DNA of 50,844 nucleotides, from assembly GCA_017303735.1 (NCBI GenBank), contig JAFLCF010000007.1, positions 1-50,844 of the forward strand, read 5' to 3'. The position numbers and the translations under genes were made by a program. This DNA comes from Anaerolineae bacterium (GTDB lineage: Bacteria; Chloroflexota; Anaerolineae; Anaerolineales; Villigracilaceae). The notes below the pieces were generated by a model. The model was given only the letters and a program-made list of their open reading frames with translations. It made no database searches and was not told the origin of the DNA. Positions 31,596 to 39,725 of this stretch are shown in pieces (the first letter of the stretch is position 1; the number at the start of each line of letters is the position of its first letter).

Positions 31596-32891
31596 TTATG
31601 GCGTTGCAAACTCGAAGCGCCATTCATTGCCGTTCAAGGTCTGCTTCGATGTGACGCCCATCACCTGATAGAAGGTCTGCCCGGGACGCAGATAGATGGG
31701 CGTGCCATCGAGATTGGTCAGGAGAATGGGCTGATCGATGGAGGTGCGATTCCATTGCGCAGGGATGACTACCCCATCACGAAAGACATAGGCATTGCCG
31801 AAATCGATCAATGAGGGGTTGTACACTTCATCTTCTGCCTGATTTTGATTGGTAAAGATATAGGGAACAAATAGGACAACTACATTTTCAGCAGTGACAG
31901 GTTCCTTGGTGTAATCATCGAACAACGGCTCGTACACTTCCACTTTACGAAAACCGACCAGGTCTTTGGATTCTTGATAACGGACATAATTGAGATTGGC
32001 AGGGTCGTATTGCCAGTAGCTATAATTGTATTCTGAATAATAATTGTAGATGCGATCTGCCAGCAATGGCGTTTGTGGAGGTTCTTCTGAAAAGAATCCG
32101 CCTGAAAGTGTAGACGGGGTGTTATCGTATCCGCGTTTCTCCGCACACGCCAGCCACTTGGTCGCATTGAAGAAAACATTATTATACGAGTCGCGTTTGT
32201 AATGACCCATAAAATACGGCGGGCAATTTCCAAACCCCACCGTTACAAAACGTTCACTGATCTCGAGGGAATTGAAATAATCCAATTCGCGTGGGTCGGC
32301 TCCTTTAAAGAAAAGGAAGGAGTGATACATACGGACGAGATGTTCATCGAAATATCTACCCGAGCGCACGGGTCCCACTCGCTCAGCTTGATCAACATTG
32401 CTCCAAAAGATACCCACAAAACGCGTATCGCCCCATTCAATGTAGTATTCAAAGACAATGTCAGCAAGGGTCAAGCCAGATTGCGGGCGGACATAATCGG
32501 GCGAATTGCCCACTTTGATGGCAAGCGGTCGACGTTGAAGGAATGCAGGGTCGGTCACGGGCAGACCCGTCAACGGGTTGTGATAGGTCACGCCAGTATC
32601 GGCAGGCGCGGTATCAATGGGAGCGTCCACACTTTGGGCGATGACATATTTGGTTGGGTATGGTGTAAACGTTGGGGCGGCTTGCGGGGTGAGAAGAACA
32701 AGAGCCTGGTCTGCATTTGCGCCCGGCTGAAACGCTGTCGGTGTGGGCAAAGAGTCTAATGGAATGGAGACAGGCGTCAGGTCAGGAGTTGAGCCGGTGC
32801 TGGGAGCGGGAGTCCCACAAGAGATGAGAAGGAGAAACGTCAAAAAACAAAGTACAGAACTGCGCCCTGTAAGCCGGATTTTTCCAAACAT
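31596..32891 (-). CDS. DUF3048 domain lipoprotein (YerB-like)
   Basis: This 431-residue lipoprotein has a signal peptide with lipobox LLISC (Cys at about 26) and a Thr/Pro-rich linker. The DUF3048 domain follows: YHNPLTGLPVTD, RRPLAIKVGNSPDYVRPQSGL, RFVGIFWSN and ERVGPVRSGRYFDEHLV are typical. Family members such as YerB are surface lipoproteins of unknown biochemical role. The ATG has no ribosome site; TAAAAT ends nine bases before it, suggesting leaderless or near-leaderless mRNA. It is transcribed divergently from the complex-I-like genes. Confidence 0.87.
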   Translation of the reverse strand: MFGKIRLTGRSSVLCFLTFLLLISCGTPAPSTGSTPDLTPVSIPLDSLPTPTAFQPGANADQALVLLTPQAAPTFTPYPTKYVIAQSVDAPIDTAPADTGVTYHNPLTGLPVTDPAFLQRRPLAIKVGNSPDYVRPQSGLTLADIVFEYYIEWGDTRFVGIFWSNVDQAERVGPVRSGRYFDEHLVRMYHSFLFFKGADPRELDYFNSLEISERFVTVGFGNCPPYFMGHYKRDSYNNVFFNATKWLACAEKRGYDNTPSTLSGGFFSEEPPQTPLLADRIYNYYSEYNYSYWQYDPANLNYVRYQESKDLVGFRKVEVYEPLFDDYTKEPVTAENVVVLFVPYIFTNQNQAEDEVYNPSLIDFGNAYVFRDGVVIPAQWNRTSIDQPILLTNLDGTPIYLRPGQTFYQVMGVTSKQTLNGNEWRFEFATP

Positions 32892-32900
32892 GATGCAGAG

Positions 32901-32906
32901 ATTTTA
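32901..32906 (-). promoter_or_regulatory. -10 box before the DUF3048 gene
   Basis: TAAAAT on the minus strand, in the context GGTAAAAT, ends nine bases before the ATG at 32891. Confidence 0.5.
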
Positions 32907-32946
32907 CCAAACCCACAGGGCTGAAGCGCAGCAGTAATAATCCTGA

Positions 32947-32952
32947 TACAAT
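32947..32952 (+). promoter_or_regulatory. -10 box before the complex-I-like operon
   Basis: TACAAT ends eleven bases before the ATG at 32964. No ribosome site is visible, so the mRNA leader should be only a few bases long. Confidence 0.45.
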
Positions 32953-32963
32953 TATGTCTTCCC

Positions 32964-34508
32964 ATGTTAATCTTGGTCACTTGTCTGTTGCTCTTTCTTA
33001 CCGCTTCTGCGCTGGTGGTCGTGCGCGTCATACAGCCGCAGGCGCGTTACACATGGCTGGTCGCTACCGGCGGCGGACTGCTTGCCTTCCTCAGTGTATT
33101 CTTTTGGCTGCTACAAATGCCGGTTGAATTTGCTTTCCCAGCTTGGCAGCCGCAGACCTTGTTCAAAACGCCGGTATTTTTCCGTGTGGATGGTGCCACC
33201 TGGGCGCTTGCTGCGAGTATCGTTACTCTCACGTTGTCGATCTTGTTAACCGCCGTCTCACGTCCGATCTTTATAAATTCACTTTCATGGGCGGGTACGC
33301 TTATCTTAGGTGGGTTGGGGTTATTGGCAATTACAGCGAATAATCCTCTCACCCTTTTACTGATCTGGGCGCTTTTCGACCTGACCGAATTGGCAATTCA
33401 ATTAAGTTCCGTGCATGGCGAGAAAAATAACGAACGGGTGGTCATTTCTTTTTCAACCCGTGCATTCGGTATTGCGCTTTTGTTATGGTCGTACATTGAA
33501 AGTTTTTCAACAGGCAATGTTTTTACATTTCAATCCATTCCGCCAAATGCGGGTGTATATCTTGTGATCGCAGCTGGGTTACGCCTCGGCGTCTTGCCGT
33601 TGCATCTGCCCTATTCCGCCGAGTCCTCGCTTCGGCGTGGGTTCGGTACAGCCCTGCGACTTGTGGGTGCAGCGTCTACGCTTAGTATTTTGGGGCGTGT
33701 TCAGATCACCAGCACAGCACTGACTCCATTCTTGATGGTCTTTGTCACCGCAGCAGCGTTGTATGGCGGCTGGATGTGGCTGCGCGCCCCCGATGAGTTG
33801 AACGGACGCCCATATTGGATGATCGGCATCGCCTCGCTTTCCATTCTTTCTGCACTGAGTGGCAATTCAATCGGTGCCGCCGCCTGGGCTTGCGCATTGG
33901 TCCTGGTTGGAGGAATGCTCTTCCTTTCTTCGGTTCAGATCAATTGGCTCAATCGCGCCTTGTTGGTCGGCGCATGGAGTCTTTCGAGCCTGCCTTTTTC
34001 ACTCACCGCCAGCGCGTGGCAGGGGTCATTCAACTTGATCATCCCATTCGGGGTGGCAGCACAAGCCTTGATCGCAGCAGGGTTTGTACGTCACGCCTTG
34101 CGAGCAAACACCAGCGATTCACTCAACGAGCAGCCCGGCTGGGCAAAAATCGTATTCCCGGCAGGCATTGTTCTCTTAATTGCGATGCAGGTCATCTTCG
34201 GATTCATCGGCTGGGACGGTGCGCTTCAACTCGGAAATATTCTCATCGCCATCATCGCCTCTTTCTTAACGTTAGGGCTGGTCTGGGGAAGCAGACGTTT
34301 TCGCATCTTCAACCCGGTGCGTGCCCATTGGGTCACATCGGCAGGCATGAGCGTCAATGGGTTGTATCAGGGACTTTGGTCTATCTACCGCGGCTTGGCG
34401 CGGCTGGGTCTGTCAGTGACAGATGCCCTCGAAGGTGAGGGCGGCATTATGTGGACGTTGTTATTCCTGACCCTTTTCATTTCGATCATCGTACAAGGCA
34501 TTCAATAA
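32964..34508 (+). CDS. Complex-I/Mrp antiporter-like membrane subunit (first of three)
   Basis: This 514-residue protein has about fourteen hydrophobic segments and the proton-antiporter pattern of NuoM/NuoN-type subunits. FDLTELAIQ places E142 where the TM5 glutamate lies in NuoM; GLRLGVLPLHLPYSAE resembles the helix-7 motif (KxPVVPLHxWLPDA). By eye the TM7 and TM8 lysines are replaced by R207 and R232. No redox subunit is near, so it is not part of a normal NADH dehydrogenase operon. It is followed after two bases by a HyfE-like gene. Proton or Na+ transport is plausible but unproven. Confidence 0.75.
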   Translation: MLILVTCLLLFLTASALVVVRVIQPQARYTWLVATGGGLLAFLSVFFWLLQMPVEFAFPAWQPQTLFKTPVFFRVDGATWALAASIVTLTLSILLTAVSRPIFINSLSWAGTLILGGLGLLAITANNPLTLLLIWALFDLTELAIQLSSVHGEKNNERVVISFSTRAFGIALLLWSYIESFSTGNVFTFQSIPPNAGVYLVIAAGLRLGVLPLHLPYSAESSLRRGFGTALRLVGAASTLSILGRVQITSTALTPFLMVFVTAAALYGGWMWLRAPDELNGRPYWMIGIASLSILSALSGNSIGAAAWACALVLVGGMLFLSSVQINWLNRALLVGAWSLSSLPFSLTASAWQGSFNLIIPFGVAAQALIAAGFVRHALRANTSDSLNEQPGWAKIVFPAGIVLLIAMQVIFGFIGWDGALQLGNILIAIIASFLTLGLVWGSRRFRIFNPVRAHWVTSAGMSVNGLYQGLWSIYRGLARLGLSVTDALEGEGGIMWTLLFLTLFISIIVQGIQ

Positions 34509-34510
34509 CC

Positions 34511-35125
34511 ATGCTTTCAGATATTATTTCATGGGCAGCGGTCGCGCTTTCGTTAATCACCTCCATTGTCATTCTACTCAGCCGCGATTGGCGCATCAGT
34601 TTAGGTGCGCTCGCATTGCAATACCTGGCAGCGTTTTGGCTTGTCAGCCAGCATTTACCCTTCGCCATGGGGTCGGTCAAATTGATCACCGGGTGGATGG
34701 TGGTTGCCATTCTTGGTATGACCCGCCTCAACCTTACACAGATCGGTCAAGGCGAATTGGACACTTTTCAACCTCATAATGGTGCCTTTCGAATCGCGTT
34801 GATGGGCATTGTGACAATCGCCGCCTTCGGAACGGCTCCGCGCGTGGAAGCTTCCATCCCTGGTCTTGGCTTGCCGGTTATCGTTGGCGGGCTTTTACTG
34901 ATCGGTTCAGGCGTGGCGCATCTCGGCGTAACGAATGACCTGCTGCGCATCTCGTTGGGACTGCTAACAATACTTTCAGGGTTTGAAATTCTATATGCCG
35001 CGGTCGAAAGCGCAATTCTTGTCACAGGTTTGCTGGCTGCCATCAACCTTGGTTTGGGAATTCTAGGATCGTACCTACTGATGGCTGGCTTCATTCCCCT
35101 CACATCTCCCGAGGAGGAAGGATGA
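34511..35125 (+). CDS. HyfE/NuoK-like small membrane subunit
   Basis: This 204-residue protein has six or seven membrane segments. The segment HLGVTNDLLRISLGLLTIL plus SGFEILYAAVE resembles the NuoK/MrpC core as found in the longer HyfE (hydrogenase-4 component E) proteins. E in GFEILYAAVE may be the membrane glutamate of the family. The start is ATG 34511, two bases after the previous stop; it overlaps the next gene by ATGA. The assignment rests on pattern and context, so it is tentative. Confidence 0.62.
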   Translation: MLSDIISWAAVALSLITSIVILLSRDWRISLGALALQYLAAFWLVSQHLPFAMGSVKLITGWMVVAILGMTRLNLTQIGQGELDTFQPHNGAFRIALMGIVTIAAFGTAPRVEASIPGLGLPVIVGGLLLIGSGVAHLGVTNDLLRISLGLLTILSGFEILYAAVESAILVTGLLAAINLGLGILGSYLLMAGFIPLTSPEEEG

Positions 35126-36519
35126 GCGCCCCCCTTCTTTGGATCGCCGTGCCTTTTGCTGCCGGCGCTTTGATTCTGCTTTTGCTGGGCGAACGATATT
35201 CCGCATACATTGGCGGCGGCATATCTGCCCTGCTATCGTTGATCGCATTGTTTATCCCCATCGATACCGCGTTATTGATCGGTGAGGTATCGTTAAAGAT
35301 CTCTCCAGCCATTCAGTTTTTCGGACGCAGTTTCGAACTGACCGCCGCAGATGGTCCCTTGATCGCCTTCATCTATGGGCTTTCAGCATTATGGTTCTTC
35401 GGCACCGAAGCTTCAGGGACCGCCCATCGCTTTGTGTCGCTTGGGTTAATGATTATCGCCCTGCTAATCGCCTCGCTTGCTGTGGAGCCGTTCTTGTATG
35501 CCGCGCTGCTGATCGAAATGGCAGCCATGCTGGTGGTACCGCTTCTGGTTCCCCTGTACCAAAAACCTGGGCGAGGTGTTGTGCGTTTCATCATTTACCA
35601 AACCCTTGCCATGCCATTCATTCTTTTCTCCGGTTGGATGCTTGCCGGTGTGGAAGCCAGTCCAGGAGACTTGGGGAGCACCATTCAGGCAGGTGTGATG
35701 CTCACCATGGGGTTCGCCTTCCTTTTTGCTGTTTTCCCGCTCTACAATTGGATTCCGCAGTTAATGGAAGAAGCCTCTCCCTATGCAACCGGATTTTTAC
35801 TTTGGGCATTGCCAACCTTCACCGTTATCTTTGCGCTCGGTTTTCTCGACCGCTACACCTGGCTTGGGAACACTCCTCAGATCGCCAATGCTATTCTCTT
35901 CTCTGGAGTGATCATGACCGCCTCTGGCGGGATTCTGGGATCGTTACAGCGTCATCTCGGGCGCATCCTTGCATATGCCGCGATCGCAGAGACGGGTCTT
36001 CTCCTTTTGACATTGGGATTGCAATCTGCAGATTTGGTTTACATTGTCTTTCTGATGCTCATCCCACGCGGATTGGAATTCAGCGTTTGGGCACTGGCAC
36101 TTTCGATCATCAAACGCAACGCGTATCCATTAAAGTTCAGTGACGTACAAGGCATGGCACGCAATTATCCAGTGGCGACTGCCGCACTCATTATTGCCCA
36201 TCTTTCAGTCGCTGGCTTTCCATTGCTGGCAGGGTTCCCTTCACGGCTGGCGCTCTGGCAGGAATTATCGTTACAATCGTTGGCGGCTTCTGTGTGGGTC
36301 TTTCTTGGGCTGGCAGGCTTACTCATTGCCGCCATCCGCACACTGGCGGCGCTTGTCATGGCAACAGAAGACAAGCGATGGGAGGTTAAAGAATCTTGGG
36401 TGCAGATCAGCATGCTGGGGCTCGGCATCGTTGGGCTCTTCCTGCTTGGGTTATTCCCGCAAATCCTTCAGCCTTATCTTTCCAGTCTTCCAAAACTATT
36501 CGAGCATCTCTTTCAATAA
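35122..36519 (+). CDS. Complex-I/Mrp antiporter-like membrane subunit (third of three)
   Basis: This 465-residue protein is a second NuoM/NuoN-type subunit with about fourteen hydrophobic segments. E132 in ALLIEMAAML corresponds to the TM5 glutamate. The helix-7 motif is FAVFPLYNWIPQLMEEASPYA and the later LGRILAYAAIAETGLLLL matches the family DxxRLLAYSSxxHxG region. At the positions of the two proton-channel lysines, alignment by eye gives L201 and a Thr near 232, so the usual proton path looks lost. Translationally coupled to the HyfE-like gene by ATGA. Confidence 0.78.
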   Translation: MSAPLLWIAVPFAAGALILLLLGERYSAYIGGGISALLSLIALFIPIDTALLIGEVSLKISPAIQFFGRSFELTAADGPLIAFIYGLSALWFFGTEASGTAHRFVSLGLMIIALLIASLAVEPFLYAALLIEMAAMLVVPLLVPLYQKPGRGVVRFIIYQTLAMPFILFSGWMLAGVEASPGDLGSTIQAGVMLTMGFAFLFAVFPLYNWIPQLMEEASPYATGFLLWALPTFTVIFALGFLDRYTWLGNTPQIANAILFSGVIMTASGGILGSLQRHLGRILAYAAIAETGLLLLTLGLQSADLVYIVFLMLIPRGLEFSVWALALSIIKRNAYPLKFSDVQGMARNYPVATAALIIAHLSVAGFPLLAGFPSRLALWQELSLQSLAASVWVFLGLAGLLIAAIRTLAALVMATEDKRWEVKESWVQISMLGLGIVGLFLLGLFPQILQPYLSSLPKLFEHLFQ

Positions 36520-36537
36520 CCCGGTTTCACAAAAAGG

Positions 36538-36543
36538 TATAAT
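36538..36543 (+). promoter_or_regulatory. -10 box of the coiled-coil protein gene
   Basis: TATAAT in the context GGTATAAT, 26 bases before the ATG at 36570; a GGAGCC ribosome site lies at 36561-36566. The coiled-coil gene can thus be transcribed apart from the complex-I-like genes. Confidence 0.55.
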
Positions 36544-36569
36544 TTACCAAAGCACAATATGGAGCCCTT

Positions 36570-37760
36570 ATGGAATTTGAACAGATCATAAAACGCCTTG
36601 AATTTCTCGATAAACAACAGCGTGATACCAAAGAAACTCTTGCCGCGTTAAAAGAAACCCTGGCATCCTTTGAGACCTCGGTAAGCGCCGTCTCCAAACA
36701 GATCAAAACGCTCAGCAAACAAGTGACCGATATCGCGCCTGCCTCGAAGCGGGTGGACCAATTCGAAAGCATGATATCGAAACAACGCGTCGATATTGTA
36801 AAAATGATCACAGAGAACGAAAAGGAACGCGACAAAGAGGAAAAAGAAACCACAAAAAAATTTCAAATCGAGATCAGCGAACTCAGTAAACTTATTACAC
36901 AGGTCAAATCATCGTTCAACCCGGCAGAGTACAAAAAACTTTTCAAAGAACGAGCCGACGAAACCCAGCGCGCGCTTAACAACATTGCCGACCTTAAACT
37001 ATCTATTGATGAAGCAAAGCGCTCGAATGAAGATGTTCGACATACGCTGCTTGCCAACGACGAAGCCCGCAAGAATGACCTGAAACGTATCGCCGACCTG
37101 CAAGGCGAGGTCACCGCACTGCGCAAACGCATCGACGAGAACCGGGAAAAAGCCACAGTGCAAAGCGACACCATCCGAAACGTGGAAAATCGGATGACGG
37201 AATTGCTTGCCTCTGAATTGGAACGCAAACAGGCACAAGCCGTTTTCCTCGACCAGCAGCGTGTGGCGCTCATTGACCGCGAACGCACCTGGAAAGATTG
37301 GGAGGAAAAATTCAACTCCTTTCAAAAGGAAGCTGAAGCCCTCGATGAACAGATCCAAAAAATGGACGAGACCCTGCGAAGCGCGAAAAAGGCGCAAGAT
37401 ACCTATATGGACCTTAACGCAAAACTTGAGCGCCGCATCAATGAAGTGACTGAAATGCAGCGTCTTGCCGAAGAGCGTCTGCGCCAGGAATGGATCAGCT
37501 TCAAAGCCGACGACCAAAAACGCTGGACCGGATATAGTTTATCTTCCGAAGAATCCTTCCGCGATATTCGCAAAGAGGTCGCCAAGTATGATGAACGCAT
37601 ATCCTCATTTAGCGAGGTCGCCCAGGTCTTGCAAGATCAGATCCACCAGACTACGGATGTTTCAGAAAAGCAATTACAGGAAATGATGAACGTCGTCCAT
37701 GAGTGGATGACTGCCTATCAACGCATCATGGGGCATGGAAAGAAAATAAGCAAGAAATAA
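36570..37760 (+). CDS. Long coiled-coil protein, function unknown
   Basis: This 396-residue protein is almost entirely charged helix rich in Glu, Lys, Gln and Arg with heptad spacing, from about residue 5 to 385. There is no signal peptide, no membrane segment and no recognisable catalytic motif, so it is probably a cytoplasmic structural or scaffolding protein. It has its own -10 box and terminator, which makes it a single-gene unit between the complex-I-like genes and selB. Confidence 0.75.
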   Translation: MEFEQIIKRLEFLDKQQRDTKETLAALKETLASFETSVSAVSKQIKTLSKQVTDIAPASKRVDQFESMISKQRVDIVKMITENEKERDKEEKETTKKFQIEISELSKLITQVKSSFNPAEYKKLFKERADETQRALNNIADLKLSIDEAKRSNEDVRHTLLANDEARKNDLKRIADLQGEVTALRKRIDENREKATVQSDTIRNVENRMTELLASELERKQAQAVFLDQQRVALIDRERTWKDWEEKFNSFQKEAEALDEQIQKMDETLRSAKKAQDTYMDLNAKLERRINEVTEMQRLAEERLRQEWISFKADDQKRWTGYSLSSEESFRDIRKEVAKYDERISSFSEVAQVLQDQIHQTTDVSEKQLQEMMNVVHEWMTAYQRIMGHGKKISKK

Positions 37761-37773
37761 TACAGCTACCAAT

Positions 37774-37810
37774 AAAAGTGGGAGTCGAGAGATTTCCACT
37801 TTTCGTTTTA
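37774..37810 (+). terminator. Terminator after the coiled-coil gene
   Basis: AAAAGTGG (37774-37781) pairs with CCACTTTT (37796-37803), followed by CGTTTTA. Confidence 0.7.
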
Positions 37811-37831
37811 AAAGTATGGTTAAATTGAAGT

Positions 37832-39718
37832 ATGAGAGTTATTGGCACAGCAGGTCATGTAGATCACGGCAAGTCGACATTGATCGAAGCATTAACGGGC
37901 ACACACCCCGACCGCCTCAAAGAAGAGCAAGCCCGCGAAATGACCATCGAACTTGGATTCGGTTGGCTGACCCTTGCAAACGGTGAAGAAGTTGGCATCA
38001 TCGATGTACCCGGTCATCGTGACTTCATTGAGAACATGCTCTCGGGTGTTGGAGGCATTGATGCGGCGCTGCTCGTGATCGCCGCCGATGAAGGCATCAT
38101 GCCGCAAACGAAGGAACATCTGGCGATCCTGGACCTGTTACAGATTCCTGCGGGAATCATCGTGCTGACAAAAACCGACCTCGCCTCAGATTTAAGTTGG
38201 CTTGAGCTTGTCGAAGCAGACATTCGCTCCGCTGTGAGCGGCACCGTCCTCAAAGACGCGCCCATTTTGCGTGTTTCTGCAAAGACCGCAACAGGGTTAA
38301 AAGAACTTAAGCTCGCCCTCGAAACCCTATTGAAAGACAAATCCGCACGACCTGACCTTAATCGCCCGCGCCTGCCGATCGACCGGGTGTTCACCATCAG
38401 CGGTTTTGGAACCGTCGTCACCGGCACATTGAAAGATGGTCACTTCTCTGCAGGCGATGAGGTAGAGATCCTGCCGGGTGGCATGCATGGACGTATTCGC
38501 GGATTGCAAACGCACAAGAAAAAAGAAGAGACAGCAGTGCCAGGTTCGCGGACTGCCGTCAACATATCAGGTGTGGAAATGGAACAGATCCGGCGCGGAG
38601 ATGTGCTTGCACATCCGGGGCAATATCAAGCCACTCGCCGCATCGATGCAACCTTCAAAGCCCTCAAAGATATTCACAAGCCGTTGACCCATGGTGATGA
38701 AGTGAAATTCTTCGTTGGCGCAAGCGAGACGGTCGCCACACTGCGGCTACTCGGCACGGAAGAGATCGGCGCTGGCGGTGAAGGCTGGGTTCAACTCGAA
38801 TTGCGCGACCCTCTGGTTGCCCTGCGCGGTGACCGCTATATTTTGCGCCGCCCATCCCCCAGTGAAACGCTCGGCGGTGGCTCGGTGGTAGATCATCAAC
38901 CCAAAGGCAGACACAAGCGCTTTGACGCAGATGTGCTCAAGTCATTAGACTCTCTTGCTCAAGGTTCGCCATCTGATGTACTCTTCGAAGCAGCGCTTGC
39001 TTTGCAGATCGCTCCCATTAAAGAGATGATCGCCAAATCACGGCTGGAAGTGTCTGCATCTGAGCCTGCCTTGCAGGCGTTGCTGAAAGAGGGTCGCGTT
39101 ATCGTTTTGGAAGGTTTGGGAAAACCCGAGGCGCTTGCAGTCAGCCTGCCTTATTGGAATACGCTGCAAGGCAATCTTCACAATTTGGTCTCAGCCTATC
39201 ACACGCAATATCCATTACGACGCGGCATCCCCCGCGAAGAATTGAAGAGTAAATTAAAACTTGCACCAAAGGTCTTTAATGCCGTCCTTTCGTTTCTCGT
39301 TTCGCATCAACAGCTTCATGATGAGCGCGGAGCGGTATCCAAGCCGGGGCATGAGATTCGATTCAATGGGCAGGATTCAGCAAAGGTCGAGGCATTGAGG
39401 CGCAGGTTTGCGTCGAATCCATATGCCACGCCGAGCGTCAAGGAATGTCAGGCGGAGGCGGGCGAGGAGATCGTCAATGCGTTGATCGAGTCGGGGGAGT
39501 TGATGCCCGTCTCGCAGGAAATCGTTTTTCGCAGAACGGATTACGATGAAATGGTTGCGCGCATCGAAGTTACTCTGCGTGATAAGGGGCAGGTGACGCT
39601 TGCCGAGGTGCGCGACATGTTGAACACGACCCGAAAATATGTGCAAGCGCTGCTTGAACATTTGGATGCCATTGGGCTGACCGTACGTGACGGGGATGCC
39701 AGGAAATTAAGAAAGTGA
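37832..39718 (+). CDS. selB: Selenocysteine-specific translation elongation factor SelB
   Basis: This 628-residue GTPase delivers selenocysteyl-tRNA to UGA codons marked by a SECIS hairpin. G1 is AGHVDHGKS (7-15), the switch region contains EMTIELGFGWL, G3 is DVPGH and G4 LTKTDLAS. EF-Tu-like domains 2 and 3 (about 175-345) are followed by the winged-helix SECIS-binding region (about 370-625). It is followed after seven bases by a histidine kinase gene. No selA, selD, selenocysteine tRNA or selenoprotein was seen here, so the rest of the system must lie elsewhere. The ATG has no ribosome site; TTAAAT lies about six bases upstream. Confidence 0.95.
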   Translation: MRVIGTAGHVDHGKSTLIEALTGTHPDRLKEEQAREMTIELGFGWLTLANGEEVGIIDVPGHRDFIENMLSGVGGIDAALLVIAADEGIMPQTKEHLAILDLLQIPAGIIVLTKTDLASDLSWLELVEADIRSAVSGTVLKDAPILRVSAKTATGLKELKLALETLLKDKSARPDLNRPRLPIDRVFTISGFGTVVTGTLKDGHFSAGDEVEILPGGMHGRIRGLQTHKKKEETAVPGSRTAVNISGVEMEQIRRGDVLAHPGQYQATRRIDATFKALKDIHKPLTHGDEVKFFVGASETVATLRLLGTEEIGAGGEGWVQLELRDPLVALRGDRYILRRPSPSETLGGGSVVDHQPKGRHKRFDADVLKSLDSLAQGSPSDVLFEAALALQIAPIKEMIAKSRLEVSASEPALQALLKEGRVIVLEGLGKPEALAVSLPYWNTLQGNLHNLVSAYHTQYPLRRGIPREELKSKLKLAPKVFNAVLSFLVSHQQLHDERGAVSKPGHEIRFNGQDSAKVEALRRRFASNPYATPSVKECQAEAGEEIVNALIESGELMPVSQEIVFRRTDYDEMVARIEVTLRDKGQVTLAEVRDMLNTTRKYVQALLEHLDAIGLTVRDGDARKLRK

Positions 39719-39725
39719 CATCCCA

